DNA of 64,000 bases, taken from contig NZ_CP088273.1 of assembly GCF_020731415.2 (NCBI RefSeq), positions 997,001 through 1,061,000 of the forward strand. Reading direction: 5' to 3'. The stretch is from Phyllobacterium sp. T1293. Lineage in GTDB: Bacteria; Pseudomonadota; Alphaproteobacteria; Rhizobiales; Rhizobiaceae. Positions 47,066 to 57,099 of this stretch are shown here, in pieces (position 1 is the first letter of the stretch; the number at the start of each line of letters is the position of its first letter). The notes under the pieces were generated by a model. That model saw only the letters and a program-made list of their open reading frames with translations, did not search any database and had not been told where the DNA came from. The position numbers and the translations under genes are program-made.

Positions 47066-47095
47066 AACGGCCGGCTCCTTCACGGGCTGGCCGTT
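47066..47095 (+). terminator. Hairpin after small lipoprotein gene
   Basis: AACGGCC / GGCCGTT stem with inner GGCTCC / GGGCTG partial pairing, starting 19 bases after the lipoprotein stop; only a short T-run follows. Confidence 0.5.
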
Positions 47096-47166
47096 TCACA
47101 TGACCAAACGGCACGCAGGCTTGTTAGCCAGCTGTTATAAATCATTGATTTTCCGGGGAGAAAACC

Positions 47167-47241
47167 TGGTACGCCCAAGGGGAATCGAACCCCTGTTTGC
47201 GCCGTGAAAGGGCGCCGTCCTAACCGCTAGACGATGGGCGC
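47167..47241 (-). tRNA. tRNA-Glu (anticodon TTC)
   Basis: 75 bases including CCA. Acceptor GCGCCCA pairs with TGGGCGT (one G-U), anticodon loop CTTTCAC gives TTC, T-arm TTCGATT. Sits between the small lipoprotein gene and the peptidase gene. Confidence 0.95.
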
Positions 47242-47388
47242 CTGCAGGTAAGCGGCTTATAGTGAAACAGTTTTTCGACTGCAACCCCATATTTCATTCT
47301 TTTTTGGGAAAAGTGAAAATTGTTGTGGTGCCTGTGGGCAAATACACTGCCTGCCGGGCAGAAGGAGGGCCGCTACTATCGATTTATA

Positions 47389-48672
47389 CTAGCTGCGACG
47401 ACGGCCGCAGCGCCAGTTCCAGTCGCGAGTCGGGCCGATATCCACGTGGACTGATTCGGTATAGCAGTAGGTGCCAACGCCGCCACGCCCCGGCATTGAT
47501 CGGGCAAAATTTGCCAATTCCCATTTGGAAACACCGGGAACCTGAATATCGGCGGCAGCACAGGACATGTGCAAAGAGGCCTTTGCACCGTTCACCAGCC
47601 GGTTGTAGGGCGGGCTGCGATAGCCAGAGGTGACGATAACCGATTTGCCATAACGGCGTTCAATTGTTTTCAGTATGCCAACCAGCTGCGGTTTCAGGCA
47701 GGCGACATCGACGCTTTCGCGCTGAACCCTGAGGCCATTGGGTGCAAGACGGGCGAGACCAGCCGCTGAAGCGAGAATCACCGGAGCAGCTGACCCTTCA
47801 TCGTCATCCTGATAGAGGCTGTCGCGCTGCATGATGACAATGCCGCCATTGGGGCGCACGCCGGGCAGCGAGGCAAGATGCTCGGTCGGCTTGTAATCGG
47901 AAGGAGAGGGCAGTCCGGCCATTTGCACCTGACTATCGCTGCTGAGTGCCTTGAGCTGGGCTTGTGCCTTCGGTTGAATGACGGCCACGAGACGTTTTGA
48001 TGGCGGCGCAGCATTGTTATTGGAAAAAAGCCGCACCAGCCGCCCATTGTCCTTGCCAGTACCCGGCCTTGTTTGGGTCGTGGCGGCCTGTGCTTCCGCG
48101 GCTTGAGCAGCTTTTGCGGCCTTGCTGCCTACTTCTGGCGTTTCAACCTGCTGAGGTTGTTCTGCTGCTGCCGGTTCCGGAGCTTTGGTGGAACTGCCAA
48201 ACAATGATGTCTTGACCGGTGGTTTCGCCGCTGCTGGCGCCAATGCTGCAATCTGCTGCTGGGCTTCCGGTTGCGGTGTCGGTGCGCTTGATCCGAAAAG
48301 TGCGGTTTTTCCGGGTATCTTGCCCGGTGCCTGAGCCACAGTTGCGTCTTTGCCTGTCAGTGCTGCGGAGGTGTTGCTCTTGTCATGACCGGGCTGGGCT
48401 GCCGCATCATTGACGGTTTTCAGCGCATTCGTTTCTGAACCGCCAGCAAGTGCCAACGCTTCCGGAGACACACTTTCCGAGCCAGTCACCGGCATTGCGT
48501 TGGCGGTAGCCGTGGATGTTGTGGTTGTTGTTGGAGCGACACTGAGGACGGTACCTGCTGTCGGCGACGAACCCGTAGACGTACACGACACGGTTGCCAT
48601 CGCGAAAAGCGTGACAACGCATATGACGGTGCTTGCCCGGAAGGCCGCTACTGAGGCTGACAGCTTGTTCAA
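47389..48672 (-). CDS. YcbK/M15-type peptidase, exported lipoprotein
   Basis: 427 residues. N-terminal lipoprotein signal (FAMATVSC, Cys about residue 30), a long Ala/Pro/Thr/Gln-rich linker (about 35-300), and a C-terminal peptidase M15/DUF882 domain (about 310-427) with SVIVTSGYRSPPYN, HMSCAAADIQVPG and SVHVDIGPTRDW, giving the His-Asp-His zinc pattern. Such domains cut peptidoglycan cross-links or L,D bonds. The start is a TTG 48672 with GGGGG upstream; no better ATG. Confidence 0.85.
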   Translation of the reverse strand: MNKLSASVAAFRASTVICVVTLFAMATVSCTSTGSSPTAGTVLSVAPTTTTTSTATANAMPVTGSESVSPEALALAGGSETNALKTVNDAAAQPGHDKSNTSAALTGKDATVAQAPGKIPGKTALFGSSAPTPQPEAQQQIAALAPAAAKPPVKTSLFGSSTKAPEPAAAEQPQQVETPEVGSKAAKAAQAAEAQAATTQTRPGTGKDNGRLVRLFSNNNAAPPSKRLVAVIQPKAQAQLKALSSDSQVQMAGLPSPSDYKPTEHLASLPGVRPNGGIVIMQRDSLYQDDDEGSAAPVILASAAGLARLAPNGLRVQRESVDVACLKPQLVGILKTIERRYGKSVIVTSGYRSPPYNRLVNGAKASLHMSCAAADIQVPGVSKWELANFARSMPGRGGVGTYCYTESVHVDIGPTRDWNWRCGRRRS

Positions 48673-48924
48673 CGATTCCCCCGTCTCGTCTTTTCCGGCT
48701 CTTGCAAAAGTTCAGTCCAATCCGCTTTTCTTATGAGCAGGACGCTCGCGAAGTTTCGTTGAAGTGCAAAAAACACCGGCAGAGAGTTCGTAAAGTTAAC
48801 GGTTTTTAAACGTCTCTACAAGCGTTTGGCTATAGTGAGAATGAGGCAGAAAAGTGATTAGCCACTTTCCTGCCACGGTTCTCAACTCTTGGATAAACTT
48901 AAAAGCCAGCAAAATAGCGGGTTT

Positions 48925-50745
48925 TCACACGCGGATGCGGACATAGGTTCCGGGGGCATCGGCGAGGATTTCCGAACCATTTTCACCGGGTATGCGGGCC
49001 GGGACGCGGTTTTCGTCCTGCGATTCGATCCATTTGTGCCAATGATTCCACCAGGAGCCGGGATGTTCGGTGGTCTTGGTGAGCCATTCGTCAAATGCCC
49101 CAACGGGTGAACCACCGGTCCAGTACTGGTATTTATTCTTGGCGGGCGGGTTGACGACGCCAGCGATATGACCGGAGCCAGCAAGCACATAGGTGACATC
49201 GCCGCCAAAATATTTGCAGCCGGTGAAGACTGACAAAGCGGGAGCAATATGGTCTTCCTTGGCTGCGAGATTGTAGATGGGAATTTTGACGTTACCCAAT
49301 GACAGGTTCTCGCCTGCCAGCTTCATCATTCCGCGCACCAGATTATTATCGAGATAGCAATTGCGCAGATAATAGGAGTGATTGGCAGCGCTCATGCGTG
49401 TCGCGTCGGCATTCCAATAGAGAAGATCAAACGGCACAGGATCGCGGCCGCGCATGTAATTGTTGACGACATAGGGCCAGATCAGATCGCCTGAGCGCAA
49501 CATATTGAAGGCTGTCGCCATACGTGTGCCATCGAGATAGCCCTCGGCGGACATGGCAGCTTCCAGCGCTCGAATCTGATCCTCGTCAACAAAGACCTTG
49601 AGATCACCAGCGTAAGTAAAATCGACCTGAGTGGTGAAAAGCGTTGCGCTTTTGATCCGGTTTTCGCCTTCTGCCGCGAAAAGGGCAAGGGCAGCGCTGA
49701 GCAGGGTGCCACCAACGCAATAGCCGATGGCATTCACAGCCTTTTCGCCTGTGGCTTTCTCGACTGTATCGAGGCCAAAGCGGAGGCCTTCATTGATATA
49801 GGCGGTCCAGTCCTTCAGTGCGTGACGATGATCAGGATTGACCCATGAAATCACGAAAACGGTGTGACCCTGATCGATAGCCCATTTGATGAAGGATTTT
49901 TCGGCATTGAGGTCAAGAATGTAGAATTTGTTGATCCATGGCGGGCAGATCAGCAGCGGGCGCTTCAACACCTCCTTTGTGGATGCTTCGTACTGGATGA
50001 TTTCGGCCACGTCGCTGCGGGCAATCACCTTGCCGGGCGTGGTCGCGACATTCTCGCCAAGGGTGAATTTCGTCAGGTCTGATTGACGCAGGCGCAGATC
50101 ACCGCCACCGGCGACAATATCCTCCGCCAGCATCTTCATGCCCTTGACCAGATTTTCGCCATTGCTGGCGACCGTTTCCTTGTAAAGCTCTGGATTGGTC
50201 AAAAGGAAATTGCTGGGCGATATGGCTGAGGTCAGCTGCTTGACGTAGAACGCGGCCTTGTGGCGCGTGTGATCATCCAGACCTTCCGCATGAGTGACCA
50301 ACTCACCAGCCCAGTTTGCTGTGACAAGATAAGCCTGTTTGAGAAAATCAAAGAAAGCGTTCTTGCCCCAATCCTCATCGGAAAAGCGCTTGTCGCCTTT
50401 GTCGGGCTTGACGATATCTTCAACCTCTTCACCGCTCATTCGGCGGATGGAATTCGACCAGATGGTCATGTAGCTGGCGAAAAGCTTGGTTTGCGCTTCA
50501 AGGGCACGGCCCGGCTCGGATAACCAGTATTCGGAAACGCGTGAGAGGGTTTTCACCACATCGGTGACAGGATCGGCAATCGTATCGCGCTTCAGACCTT
50601 TTTCGCGCGGCTCAACCCAGGCGGAAGCGGCCTTGCCGGCCTGCTCAATCATATGGGCGACGTTACGCGCGAAGGCTTCAGGGTCCTTGATGACATAATG
50701 ATCGAGGTTCGGCGTTTTTCCGGTCTTGTCGCCGTGATTATCCAT
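48925..50745 (-). CDS. phaC: Poly(3-hydroxyalkanoate) synthase, class I
   Basis: Polymerises 3-hydroxyacyl-CoA into storage polyester. 606 residues, class I by length. Catalytic triad: Cys in the lipase-like box GYCVGGTLL (about 341), Asp in AAKEDHIAP (about 498), His in GSGHIAGV (about 526). Strong ribosome binding site GGGAGG before ATG 50745. Divergent from a small lipoprotein gene; phaA/B are not in this window. Confidence 0.95.
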   Translation of the reverse strand: MDNHGDKTGKTPNLDHYVIKDPEAFARNVAHMIEQAGKAASAWVEPREKGLKRDTIADPVTDVVKTLSRVSEYWLSEPGRALEAQTKLFASYMTIWSNSIRRMSGEEVEDIVKPDKGDKRFSDEDWGKNAFFDFLKQAYLVTANWAGELVTHAEGLDDHTRHKAAFYVKQLTSAISPSNFLLTNPELYKETVASNGENLVKGMKMLAEDIVAGGGDLRLRQSDLTKFTLGENVATTPGKVIARSDVAEIIQYEASTKEVLKRPLLICPPWINKFYILDLNAEKSFIKWAIDQGHTVFVISWVNPDHRHALKDWTAYINEGLRFGLDTVEKATGEKAVNAIGYCVGGTLLSAALALFAAEGENRIKSATLFTTQVDFTYAGDLKVFVDEDQIRALEAAMSAEGYLDGTRMATAFNMLRSGDLIWPYVVNNYMRGRDPVPFDLLYWNADATRMSAANHSYYLRNCYLDNNLVRGMMKLAGENLSLGNVKIPIYNLAAKEDHIAPALSVFTGCKYFGGDVTYVLAGSGHIAGVVNPPAKNKYQYWTGGSPVGAFDEWLTKTTEHPGSWWNHWHKWIESQDENRVPARIPGENGSEILADAPGTYVRIRV

Positions 50746-50994
50746 ATATTCACTTCCTCCCGCTGATCCTCCCGATCAGCATAATAGACATGATACCACA
50801 AGTCAGAGCAACGGACATTCAATTGAAGCCATTCTGCAGGAAAGATGATGGTGTTGTCACCTTGCCCGCAGATTGTATTTCCCTTGGAGAAACAGAATTG
50901 AACCTATTTGAATGTATGGGGCTCTAATGCTATCCCTCTAACCTGCAATTCTTATCACCATGATGAATATCGATTCCGGCAGTCAGGACAAACA

Positions 50995-51339
50995 ATGAAT
51001 ATCTCGGTCAAAACCATTATCCGCTTCTCGGTTGGCACCGTTCTGATTGCTGGTCTGAGCGCCTGTGCGAACATGCCGCCGGAGCCAATGTCCAACTCGC
51101 CGCTGACCGGTCCGGTCAATACCGGGACCTATCCGGTGTTCACACCCGATCCGAAGGGCGAGACCGCGCAGTTTACGCCGCAGGAGAAGGACGCAGTGCA
51201 TAAGAAGCTTGTTGCTGCCAAAAGCGGGCAGGGCAATGCCACCGCCGATCCCGCTGCCGTTGCCCGGCGACAGGCGGAAATGAAGAAGCTGGTCCAGCAA
51301 CAGCAGGATGATTTGAAGGCCATCGAAGGCTCGCAATAA
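50995..51339 (+). CDS. Small outer-membrane lipoprotein
   Basis: 114 residues. Lipoprotein signal with lipobox (LIAGLSAC, Cys about residue 23), then Pro/Lys-rich mature part ending in a Gln-rich helix (KKLVQQQQDDLKAI). No family recognised beyond rhizobial hypothetical lipoproteins. ATG 50995 with AGGA upstream; an ATG at 50908 adds a non-signal leader. 186 bases before the aminotransferase gene, same strand. Confidence 0.7.
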   Translation: MNISVKTIIRFSVGTVLIAGLSACANMPPEPMSNSPLTGPVNTGTYPVFTPDPKGETAQFTPQEKDAVHKKLVAAKSGQGNATADPAAVARRQAEMKKLVQQQQDDLKAIEGSQ

Positions 51340-51525
51340 CACGCTGCCCCGCACGGTCACGAAGACACCGCATTCACAGTGTCTTCCTAAGAAATCCCAA
51401 GCTGGATGGCATCGCAGCAATTGACTTAAGTGCAAGACACAAAAGGTCAATCATTGCTCGACCGCTTTGCAGTTTGGGTGTATAGCGCACCCGCACATTA
51501 AACCCATTTTACCGGACCCAAACCT

Positions 51526-52743
51526 ATGGAAGAATTTCATAAAGTTCGCCGCCTGCCACCTTACGTATTTGAACAGGTCAATCGCCTGAAGGCGAGCGCG
51601 CGAGCGGCGGGTGCGGACATTATCGATCTGGGTATGGGTAATCCCGATTTGCCGACGCCGCAGGGTATTGTCGACAAGCTGTGCGAGGCCGTTCAGGACC
51701 CGCGCACCCATCGCTATTCTTCATCCAAGGGTATTCCGGGTCTCCGGCGCGCTCAGGCCGCCTATTACGAACGCCGTTTTGGCGTCAAGCTCAACCCGGA
51801 CACGCAGGTTGTGGCGACGCTTGGCTCGAAAGAAGGCTTCGCCAATATGGCGCAGGCAATCACCGCGCCCGGTGATGTGGTGCTTTGCCCTGATCCGACC
51901 TATCCGATCCATGCTTTCGGCTTCATCATGTCCGGCGGTGTGATCCGTTCGATCCCGGCCATGCCCGATGACCAGTTCATCCCGGCGCTGGAGCGTGGCA
52001 TTCGCCATTCGATCCCCAAGCCGCTGGCGCTGATCCTCAACTATCCATCCAATCCAACCGCCCATGTGGCATCGCTGGATTTCTATAAGGATGTGGTTGC
52101 CTTTGCCCGCAAGAATGAAATCATCATTCTGTCGGATCTGGCCTATTCGGAGATTTACTTCGATGATGCGCCGCCTCCATCTGTTTTGCAGGTGCCGGGC
52201 GCAATTGATGTGGCGGTGGAATTCACCTCCATGTCGAAAACGTTCTCCATGCCCGGCTGGCGCATGGGCTTTGCCGTTGGCAATGAACGTCTGATTTCGG
52301 CGCTCACCCGGGTTAAATCCTATCTCGATTATGGTGCGTTCACGCCCATTCAGGTTGCCGCCGCTGCAGCGCTGAATGGCGATGGTTCCGACATTGCGGA
52401 AGTTCGCGCTGTGTATAGGCATCGCCGTGATATTCTGGTCGACAGTTTTGGTCGGGCCGGATGGGACATTCCGTCACCGGCAGCAACCATGTTTGCCTGG
52501 GCACCGATCCCGGAAAAGTTCCGCAGCCTCGGCTCGCTGGAATTCTCCAAGCTTCTGATCGAACATGCGGATGTGGCCGTTGCTCCGGGCATTGGCTTCG
52601 GTGAACATGGTGATGACTATATCCGCATTGCGCTGGTCGAGAACGAACATCGCATTCGTCAGGCAGCCCGTAATCTCAAGCGGTTTCTTGCCACGGCGGA
52701 TGAAAAGCTGCACAACGTCATTCCGTTGAACGCGCGCCGCTAA
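51526..52743 (+). CDS. Class I/II aminotransferase (AlaC/LL-DAP-AT-like)
   Basis: 405 residues, PLP-dependent fold type I. PLP lysine in SMSKTFSMPGWRMGF (about 239-250), with ILNYPSNPTAHVA and DLAYSEIYF for PLP phosphate and ring. Substrate uncertain: relatives are annotated as glutamate-pyruvate aminotransferase AlaC or LL-diaminopimelate aminotransferase. Placement just before hom suggests amino-acid metabolism around the aspartate family. Confidence 0.88.
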   Translation: MEEFHKVRRLPPYVFEQVNRLKASARAAGADIIDLGMGNPDLPTPQGIVDKLCEAVQDPRTHRYSSSKGIPGLRRAQAAYYERRFGVKLNPDTQVVATLGSKEGFANMAQAITAPGDVVLCPDPTYPIHAFGFIMSGGVIRSIPAMPDDQFIPALERGIRHSIPKPLALILNYPSNPTAHVASLDFYKDVVAFARKNEIIILSDLAYSEIYFDDAPPPSVLQVPGAIDVAVEFTSMSKTFSMPGWRMGFAVGNERLISALTRVKSYLDYGAFTPIQVAAAAALNGDGSDIAEVRAVYRHRRDILVDSFGRAGWDIPSPAATMFAWAPIPEKFRSLGSLEFSKLLIEHADVAVAPGIGFGEHGDDYIRIALVENEHRIRQAARNLKRFLATADEKLHNVIPLNARR

Positions 52744-52816
52744 GCGGTAAGCTGGAACCGGAACTCGCGGCGCTTTCGGGCGCCGTTTCAGGCTAGATAT
52801 TTCAGGGAAATGAACG

Positions 52817-54133
52817 ATGAGTGATGCGCTGCGCGTGGGAATCGCCGGACTGGGCACTGTTGGTGCCTCGGTCCTGAAAATTTTGCGGGACAAGGGCGAT
52901 ATGCTCACCCGTCAGTGCGGCAAGGAAATCATCGTCACCGCTGTATCTGCGCGTGATGCCAAACGCGATCGCGGCGTGGATTTTTCCTCAGCCAGATGGT
53001 TCGATGATCCCGTTGCCTTGGCGAAGTCTGATAATATCGATGTTTTTATCGAGCTGATCGGCGGCGATGAGGGTCCAGCCCGCGCTGCGGTTGAAGCTGC
53101 GCTCAAGTCTGGCCGTCATGTGGTCACTGCCAACAAGGCGCTTCTGGCCAAACACGGCGTGTCTCTTGCCAAGATCGCCGAGGAAAAGGGCGTTCTGCTT
53201 AACTTCGAAGCGGCGGTCGCTGGCGGTATCCCGGTTATCAAGGCCTTGCGTGAATCGCTCACCGGCAACACCGTGTCGCGCGTCTATGGCATCATGAACG
53301 GTACGTGCAACTACATCCTGACGCGGATGTGGGATGAAGGTATTTCGTTTGAGGATTGTCTCGCCGATGCCCAGCGTCTTGGCTATGCGGAAGCCGATCC
53401 TACCTTCGATATCGAAGGTAACGATACGGCGCACAAGCTGGCGATCCTGACCAGCCTGGCCTTTGGCACGCAGATTGCCGCCGATGATATTTACCTCGAA
53501 GGCATCAGCAATATTTCGCTGGCCGATATCAAGGCCGCCGATGAACTCGGCTATCGCATCAAGCTGCTTGGCGTTGCCCTGAAAACCGATAGCGGTATCG
53601 AGCAGCGTGTGCATCCGACCATGGTCCCGGTCGAATCGGTGATTGCACAGGTGCATGGCGTGACCAATGCGGTAGCCATTGAAACCGATCTGCTTGGCGA
53701 ACTGCTGTTATCAGGACCGGGTGCAGGCGGTGCCGCGACAGCATCAGCGGTCATCGGTGATCTTGCCGATATCGCCAAAAGCCGTCCGGGTTTCCAGCAT
53801 GGCCCCGTATTCGGCACACCGGCAAAAGCCCTTGCACCCTATAAACGCGCCAAGATGCGCTCGCACGAGGGCGGCTATTTCATTCGCCTGACGGTGCATG
53901 ATCGTGCCGGTGTTTTTGCCGCCATTGCCAAGCGTATGGCCGACAATGACATTTCACTGGAATCGATCGTCCAGCGTCAGACGCCGGAAAGCCATCCTGA
54001 TGCGACCAAGACTGTCATTCTCGTCACGCATGAGACGACCGAGGCGGCCGTCAAAAAGGCGCTGGAAGGCATCGTCAAGGATGGACACGCCACCGACAAG
54101 CCGCAGATGATCCGCATCGAGCGCGCTGGCTAA
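52817..54133 (+). CDS. hom: Homoserine dehydrogenase
   Basis: Reduces aspartate-semialdehyde to homoserine, the branch point to threonine and methionine. 438 residues: N-terminal nucleotide-binding domain (RVGIAGLGTVGASVLKIL), catalytic region with NGTCNYILTRMWDEG and the substrate-binding AEADPTFDIEGNDTAHK, and a C-terminal ACT domain (about 355-430) for threonine feedback. Ribosome binding site AGGGAA. The aminotransferase gene lies 73 bases upstream; likely one operon. Confidence 0.95.
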   Translation: MSDALRVGIAGLGTVGASVLKILRDKGDMLTRQCGKEIIVTAVSARDAKRDRGVDFSSARWFDDPVALAKSDNIDVFIELIGGDEGPARAAVEAALKSGRHVVTANKALLAKHGVSLAKIAEEKGVLLNFEAAVAGGIPVIKALRESLTGNTVSRVYGIMNGTCNYILTRMWDEGISFEDCLADAQRLGYAEADPTFDIEGNDTAHKLAILTSLAFGTQIAADDIYLEGISNISLADIKAADELGYRIKLLGVALKTDSGIEQRVHPTMVPVESVIAQVHGVTNAVAIETDLLGELLLSGPGAGGAATASAVIGDLADIAKSRPGFQHGPVFGTPAKALAPYKRAKMRSHEGGYFIRLTVHDRAGVFAAIAKRMADNDISLESIVQRQTPESHPDATKTVILVTHETTEAAVKKALEGIVKDGHATDKPQMIRIERAG

Positions 54134-54157
54134 CAGGCCAGATTATAACCGGTTCAG

Positions 54158-54196
54158 ACGCCATCCCTTGTATTCCAAGGGGTGGCGTTTTGCTTT
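54158..54196 (+). terminator. Terminator after hom
   Basis: ACGCCATCCCTTG / CAAGGGGTGGCGT stem with a short loop followed by TTTGCTTTT, 24 bases after the hom stop. Confidence 0.88.
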
Positions 54197-54299
54197 TGAG
54201 CGCCAAAATATATCTAAAACAGATGTTTATCGCTGTTGACCTCAACTATGCTTGAGGAATTACGCTTGGCAGATCGAGTGATTTTCAGGGATATGTGAA

Positions 54300-54962
54300 A
54301 TGAAGATTTTCTCTGCGCGCATCACTGTGCAGGATTTAAGCGCGGCTGTTTCTTTCTATCGGGATCTACTCCAGTTGCCGGTTGAAGAGCATATCAGCCA
54401 TGCCATTGTGACTGTGGGTTACAGCCGCCTTGTGATGGAACAGGGCACAGCATTCAGTGGTGTGCATCATCTGGCGTTCGGCATCGCGCCGACAAAGTTC
54501 GAGCGGATCAGAGACTGGTTGGGTAAGTGCATTAGGCTGATTTCCGTCGGTGGCAGCGATGTTGTTACCGGTCCGCAGGGCTGGCATTCGCGTTCACTTT
54601 ACTTCATCGGCCCCGAAGGAATTATTCTGGAATATATTGCCCATGATGAATATAGCGGTCTGCCTTTCGTTGGCCCGCAGCCATTTTCCATTGCCGAGGT
54701 TGGTTTTGCTGTTGAGAACGTCAAAACCTCCGTTGATCTGCTGACGACCGAGTTTGGTGTGCCGCCATTTCCACCCCAGACCGATACATTTTCTCCGGTC
54801 GGCGATACGGATGGGTTGCTGATTGTGGTCGACAAAAACCGATTGTGGTTTCCAACGCTCAATATCCATGCCGCCCGCGCTCCATTGCTGATCGAAATCG
54901 AAGCGCCCATGCGTGCCGGAACAATGCAGCTTTCGGAATGGACGACAGTGGTTTCTTTGTAA
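54300..54962 (+). CDS. VOC-superfamily protein (glyoxalase-like)
   Basis: 220 residues with two halves of the vicinal-oxygen-chelate fold: ITVQDLSAAVSFYRDLLQLP (first half) and GFAVENVKTSVDLLTTEFG (second). Family members bind a metal and act on small substrates, or carry drug resistance; no substrate can be given. ATG 54300 after AGGGATATGTGAA. Confidence 0.8.
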   Translation: MKIFSARITVQDLSAAVSFYRDLLQLPVEEHISHAIVTVGYSRLVMEQGTAFSGVHHLAFGIAPTKFERIRDWLGKCIRLISVGGSDVVTGPQGWHSRSLYFIGPEGIILEYIAHDEYSGLPFVGPQPFSIAEVGFAVENVKTSVDLLTTEFGVPPFPPQTDTFSPVGDTDGLLIVVDKNRLWFPTLNIHAARAPLLIEIEAPMRAGTMQLSEWTTVVSL

Positions 54963-55218
54963 GGCATATCTCCACTGCATCACCACGAACCGACCCCCAC
55001 TCAAAAGCCCGACCACATGACCCTTTGTAAAAGACCTGTATTGCATCGTGAACGACTGCTACCCCGTTTAATCGATTAGCTTTTTCGGTGAGGGCACTTT
55101 CCTGCTGGCGGGGTCTTGCCGCTGCGGCATGACTTTGACAAAAGGTTTGCACAGCAATGCTAGGAAGAGCCCTGTTGATCCGCAACTGGGTATCTCCACA
55201 CGAACGCAGGATAGATTT

Positions 55219-56208
55219 ATGCCGAAAACTTCCGACCAGACTTCAATGGGCCTTGACCGTATTTTGACCCTTGAGCTTGTCCGCGTGACCGAACGTGCCG
55301 CCGTGGCGGCTGCGCGTCTGCGCGGACGCGGCGATGAAATGGCTGCCGATCAGGCGGCTGTGGATGCCATGCGTCAGGAACTCAATCGTCTGCCAATCAG
55401 CGGTACCGTGGTGATCGGTGAAGGCGAGCGTGACGAAGCGCCGATGCTCTATATCGGTGAAGAAGTCGGTACACGTACTGGCCCCGAGGTCGATATTGCG
55501 CTCGATCCGCTTGAAGGCACGACCATCTGCGCCAAGAACCTGCCCAATTCGCTTGCCGTGATCGCGATTGCCGAAAAGGGCAATCTGCTTTACGCGCCAG
55601 ATGTTTACATGGAAAAGATTGCCGTTGGGCCCGGATATCCCGCTGGTATCATTCAGCTTGATGCGCCTGCAGCCGAGAATATTGCTGCCGTTGCGAAAGC
55701 CAAGGGCGTGCCAATCAACGAGATTACCGCCTGCATCATGGATCGCCCGCGCCATGCGCGTCTGATCGAGGAAGTGCGTGCAACAGGCGCTTCAATCCGC
55801 CTTATCGGCGATGGCGACGTGGCCGGTGTGATCCATACAACCGATCCTGATGAGACTGGCATCGATATCTATATCGGTATTGGCGGCGCGCCTGAGGGCG
55901 TTCTGGCTGCCGCAGCACTGCGTTGCATTGGTGGCCAGATGCAGGGCCGCTTGCAGCTCAACAGCGATGACAAGATCGCTCGTGCGGCCAAGATGGGTAT
56001 CAGCGATCCCAAGAAGATCTACACCATGGAAGAAATGGCTAAGGGTGACGTTCTTTTTGCGGCAACTGGCGTTACCGACGGCAATATGCTGTCAGGCGTC
56101 AAGTTCGCCCGCGACTATATCCAGACCCATACAATCGTCATGCGCTCGCACTCGCAGACCGTGCGCGAGATCAAGGCAAAGCATCAGGATATGAGCAAGT
56201 TCCAGTAA
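55219..56208 (+). CDS. glpX: Fructose-1,6-bisphosphatase, class II (GlpX)
   Basis: Gluconeogenic hydrolysis of fructose-1,6-bisphosphate. 329 residues. Metal and phosphate sites: VIGEGERDEAPMLYIGEEVG, the DPLEGTTICAKN Li-sensitive motif, and RPRHARLIEEVR. ATG 55219 with AGGA 8 bases upstream; the frame opens earlier but that leader lacks homology. Confidence 0.95.
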   Translation: MPKTSDQTSMGLDRILTLELVRVTERAAVAAARLRGRGDEMAADQAAVDAMRQELNRLPISGTVVIGEGERDEAPMLYIGEEVGTRTGPEVDIALDPLEGTTICAKNLPNSLAVIAIAEKGNLLYAPDVYMEKIAVGPGYPAGIIQLDAPAAENIAAVAKAKGVPINEITACIMDRPRHARLIEEVRATGASIRLIGDGDVAGVIHTTDPDETGIDIYIGIGGAPEGVLAAAALRCIGGQMQGRLQLNSDDKIARAAKMGISDPKKIYTMEEMAKGDVLFAATGVTDGNMLSGVKFARDYIQTHTIVMRSHSQTVREIKAKHQDMSKFQ

Positions 56209-56232
56209 GATCTGGCAATTGAAACACTTTTT

Positions 56233-56264
56233 GCCCTGCCGCTCACCCGAGCAGCAGGGCATTT
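56233..56264 (+). terminator. Terminator after glpX
   Basis: GCCCTGC / GCAGGGC stem with a 14-base loop followed by ATTTT, 25 bases after the glpX stop. Confidence 0.75.
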
Positions 56265-56344
56265 TGTTAACTGCGTTCGAGGCTCAGTCGGAATTGCCCT
56301 ATTGGGGCCATGGTTTTTAAGCTATTTTCATATCGGGAGTTCAT

Positions 56345-57028
56345 ATGAGTGTTAAAGCCATGAATATCCGAACGAAAATAAGTGCCTGCCTTGTTTCGAC
56401 GCTCGTATTCGCCGGGCTGTCCGGCAGTGCGTTTGCTCAGGACCCCTATCTTGACCTCATTCAGGGGTATCGATCCAATTCCATTGCCGACAGGTTTCCT
56501 GAGACCGTTGGGCCATTCACCTTGGTCAAGCACAGTGTCAATCCGCAGGATTTTGGTGTCACAGCGGAATATGAAGCTGTGGATGCCAAGGCAACGGTGA
56601 TAATGGCGGGCGTGAAGGCCAATAACAGGGCAGCCGCTTATCCCATCAAGGACGGTGCGGATGATCCGGTTGTTCGCGATCTCTTTGAGAAGGCGACCCA
56701 GTATCATTCGACCCAGCCCGGCGAGATCGCTGTTCAGAGCACGCTGCCATACAGCGCCGGGCTGGCAATGCCCTGTGTCAGCGCTGACGCGGCACAGGAA
56801 AAGCACGCCTTTCTTGTGTGTGTTGTCGGTATGCACAGCCGCTATCTGCTGATCCAACCCGCCGCCAATTATGCGAAGGGCAGCAAGGAAGCGGCGGAAC
56901 GCACCCTTTCAGACTTTGCAAGCTCCATTGCAACGGCAATGCATGACATTGGCGCACCGCCGCCGCCACCCGCAGATGGTGCCGTCGCGCCCGCAAATGG
57001 GGCGGTTACACCGGCGCCCGCACAGTAA
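56345..57028 (+). CDS. Exported hypothetical protein
   Basis: 227 residues. Signal peptide ending near SAFAQ. The mature region shows no motif I recognise; two cysteines (in AMPCVSAD and FLVCVVGM) could form a disulfide. The C terminus is a Pro/Ala/Gly-rich tail. Good ribosome binding site GGGAG. The following recJ gene begins 71 bases on. Confidence 0.7.
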   Translation: MSVKAMNIRTKISACLVSTLVFAGLSGSAFAQDPYLDLIQGYRSNSIADRFPETVGPFTLVKHSVNPQDFGVTAEYEAVDAKATVIMAGVKANNRAAAYPIKDGADDPVVRDLFEKATQYHSTQPGEIAVQSTLPYSAGLAMPCVSADAAQEKHAFLVCVVGMHSRYLLIQPAANYAKGSKEAAERTLSDFASSIATAMHDIGAPPPPPADGAVAPANGAVTPAPAQ

Positions 57029-57099
57029 TTGCGGGCTTGTTCACTGGATACATCATTCGGAGCATTGCATTCGGCGGCGCTGAGTGATTGAAGCGTTGC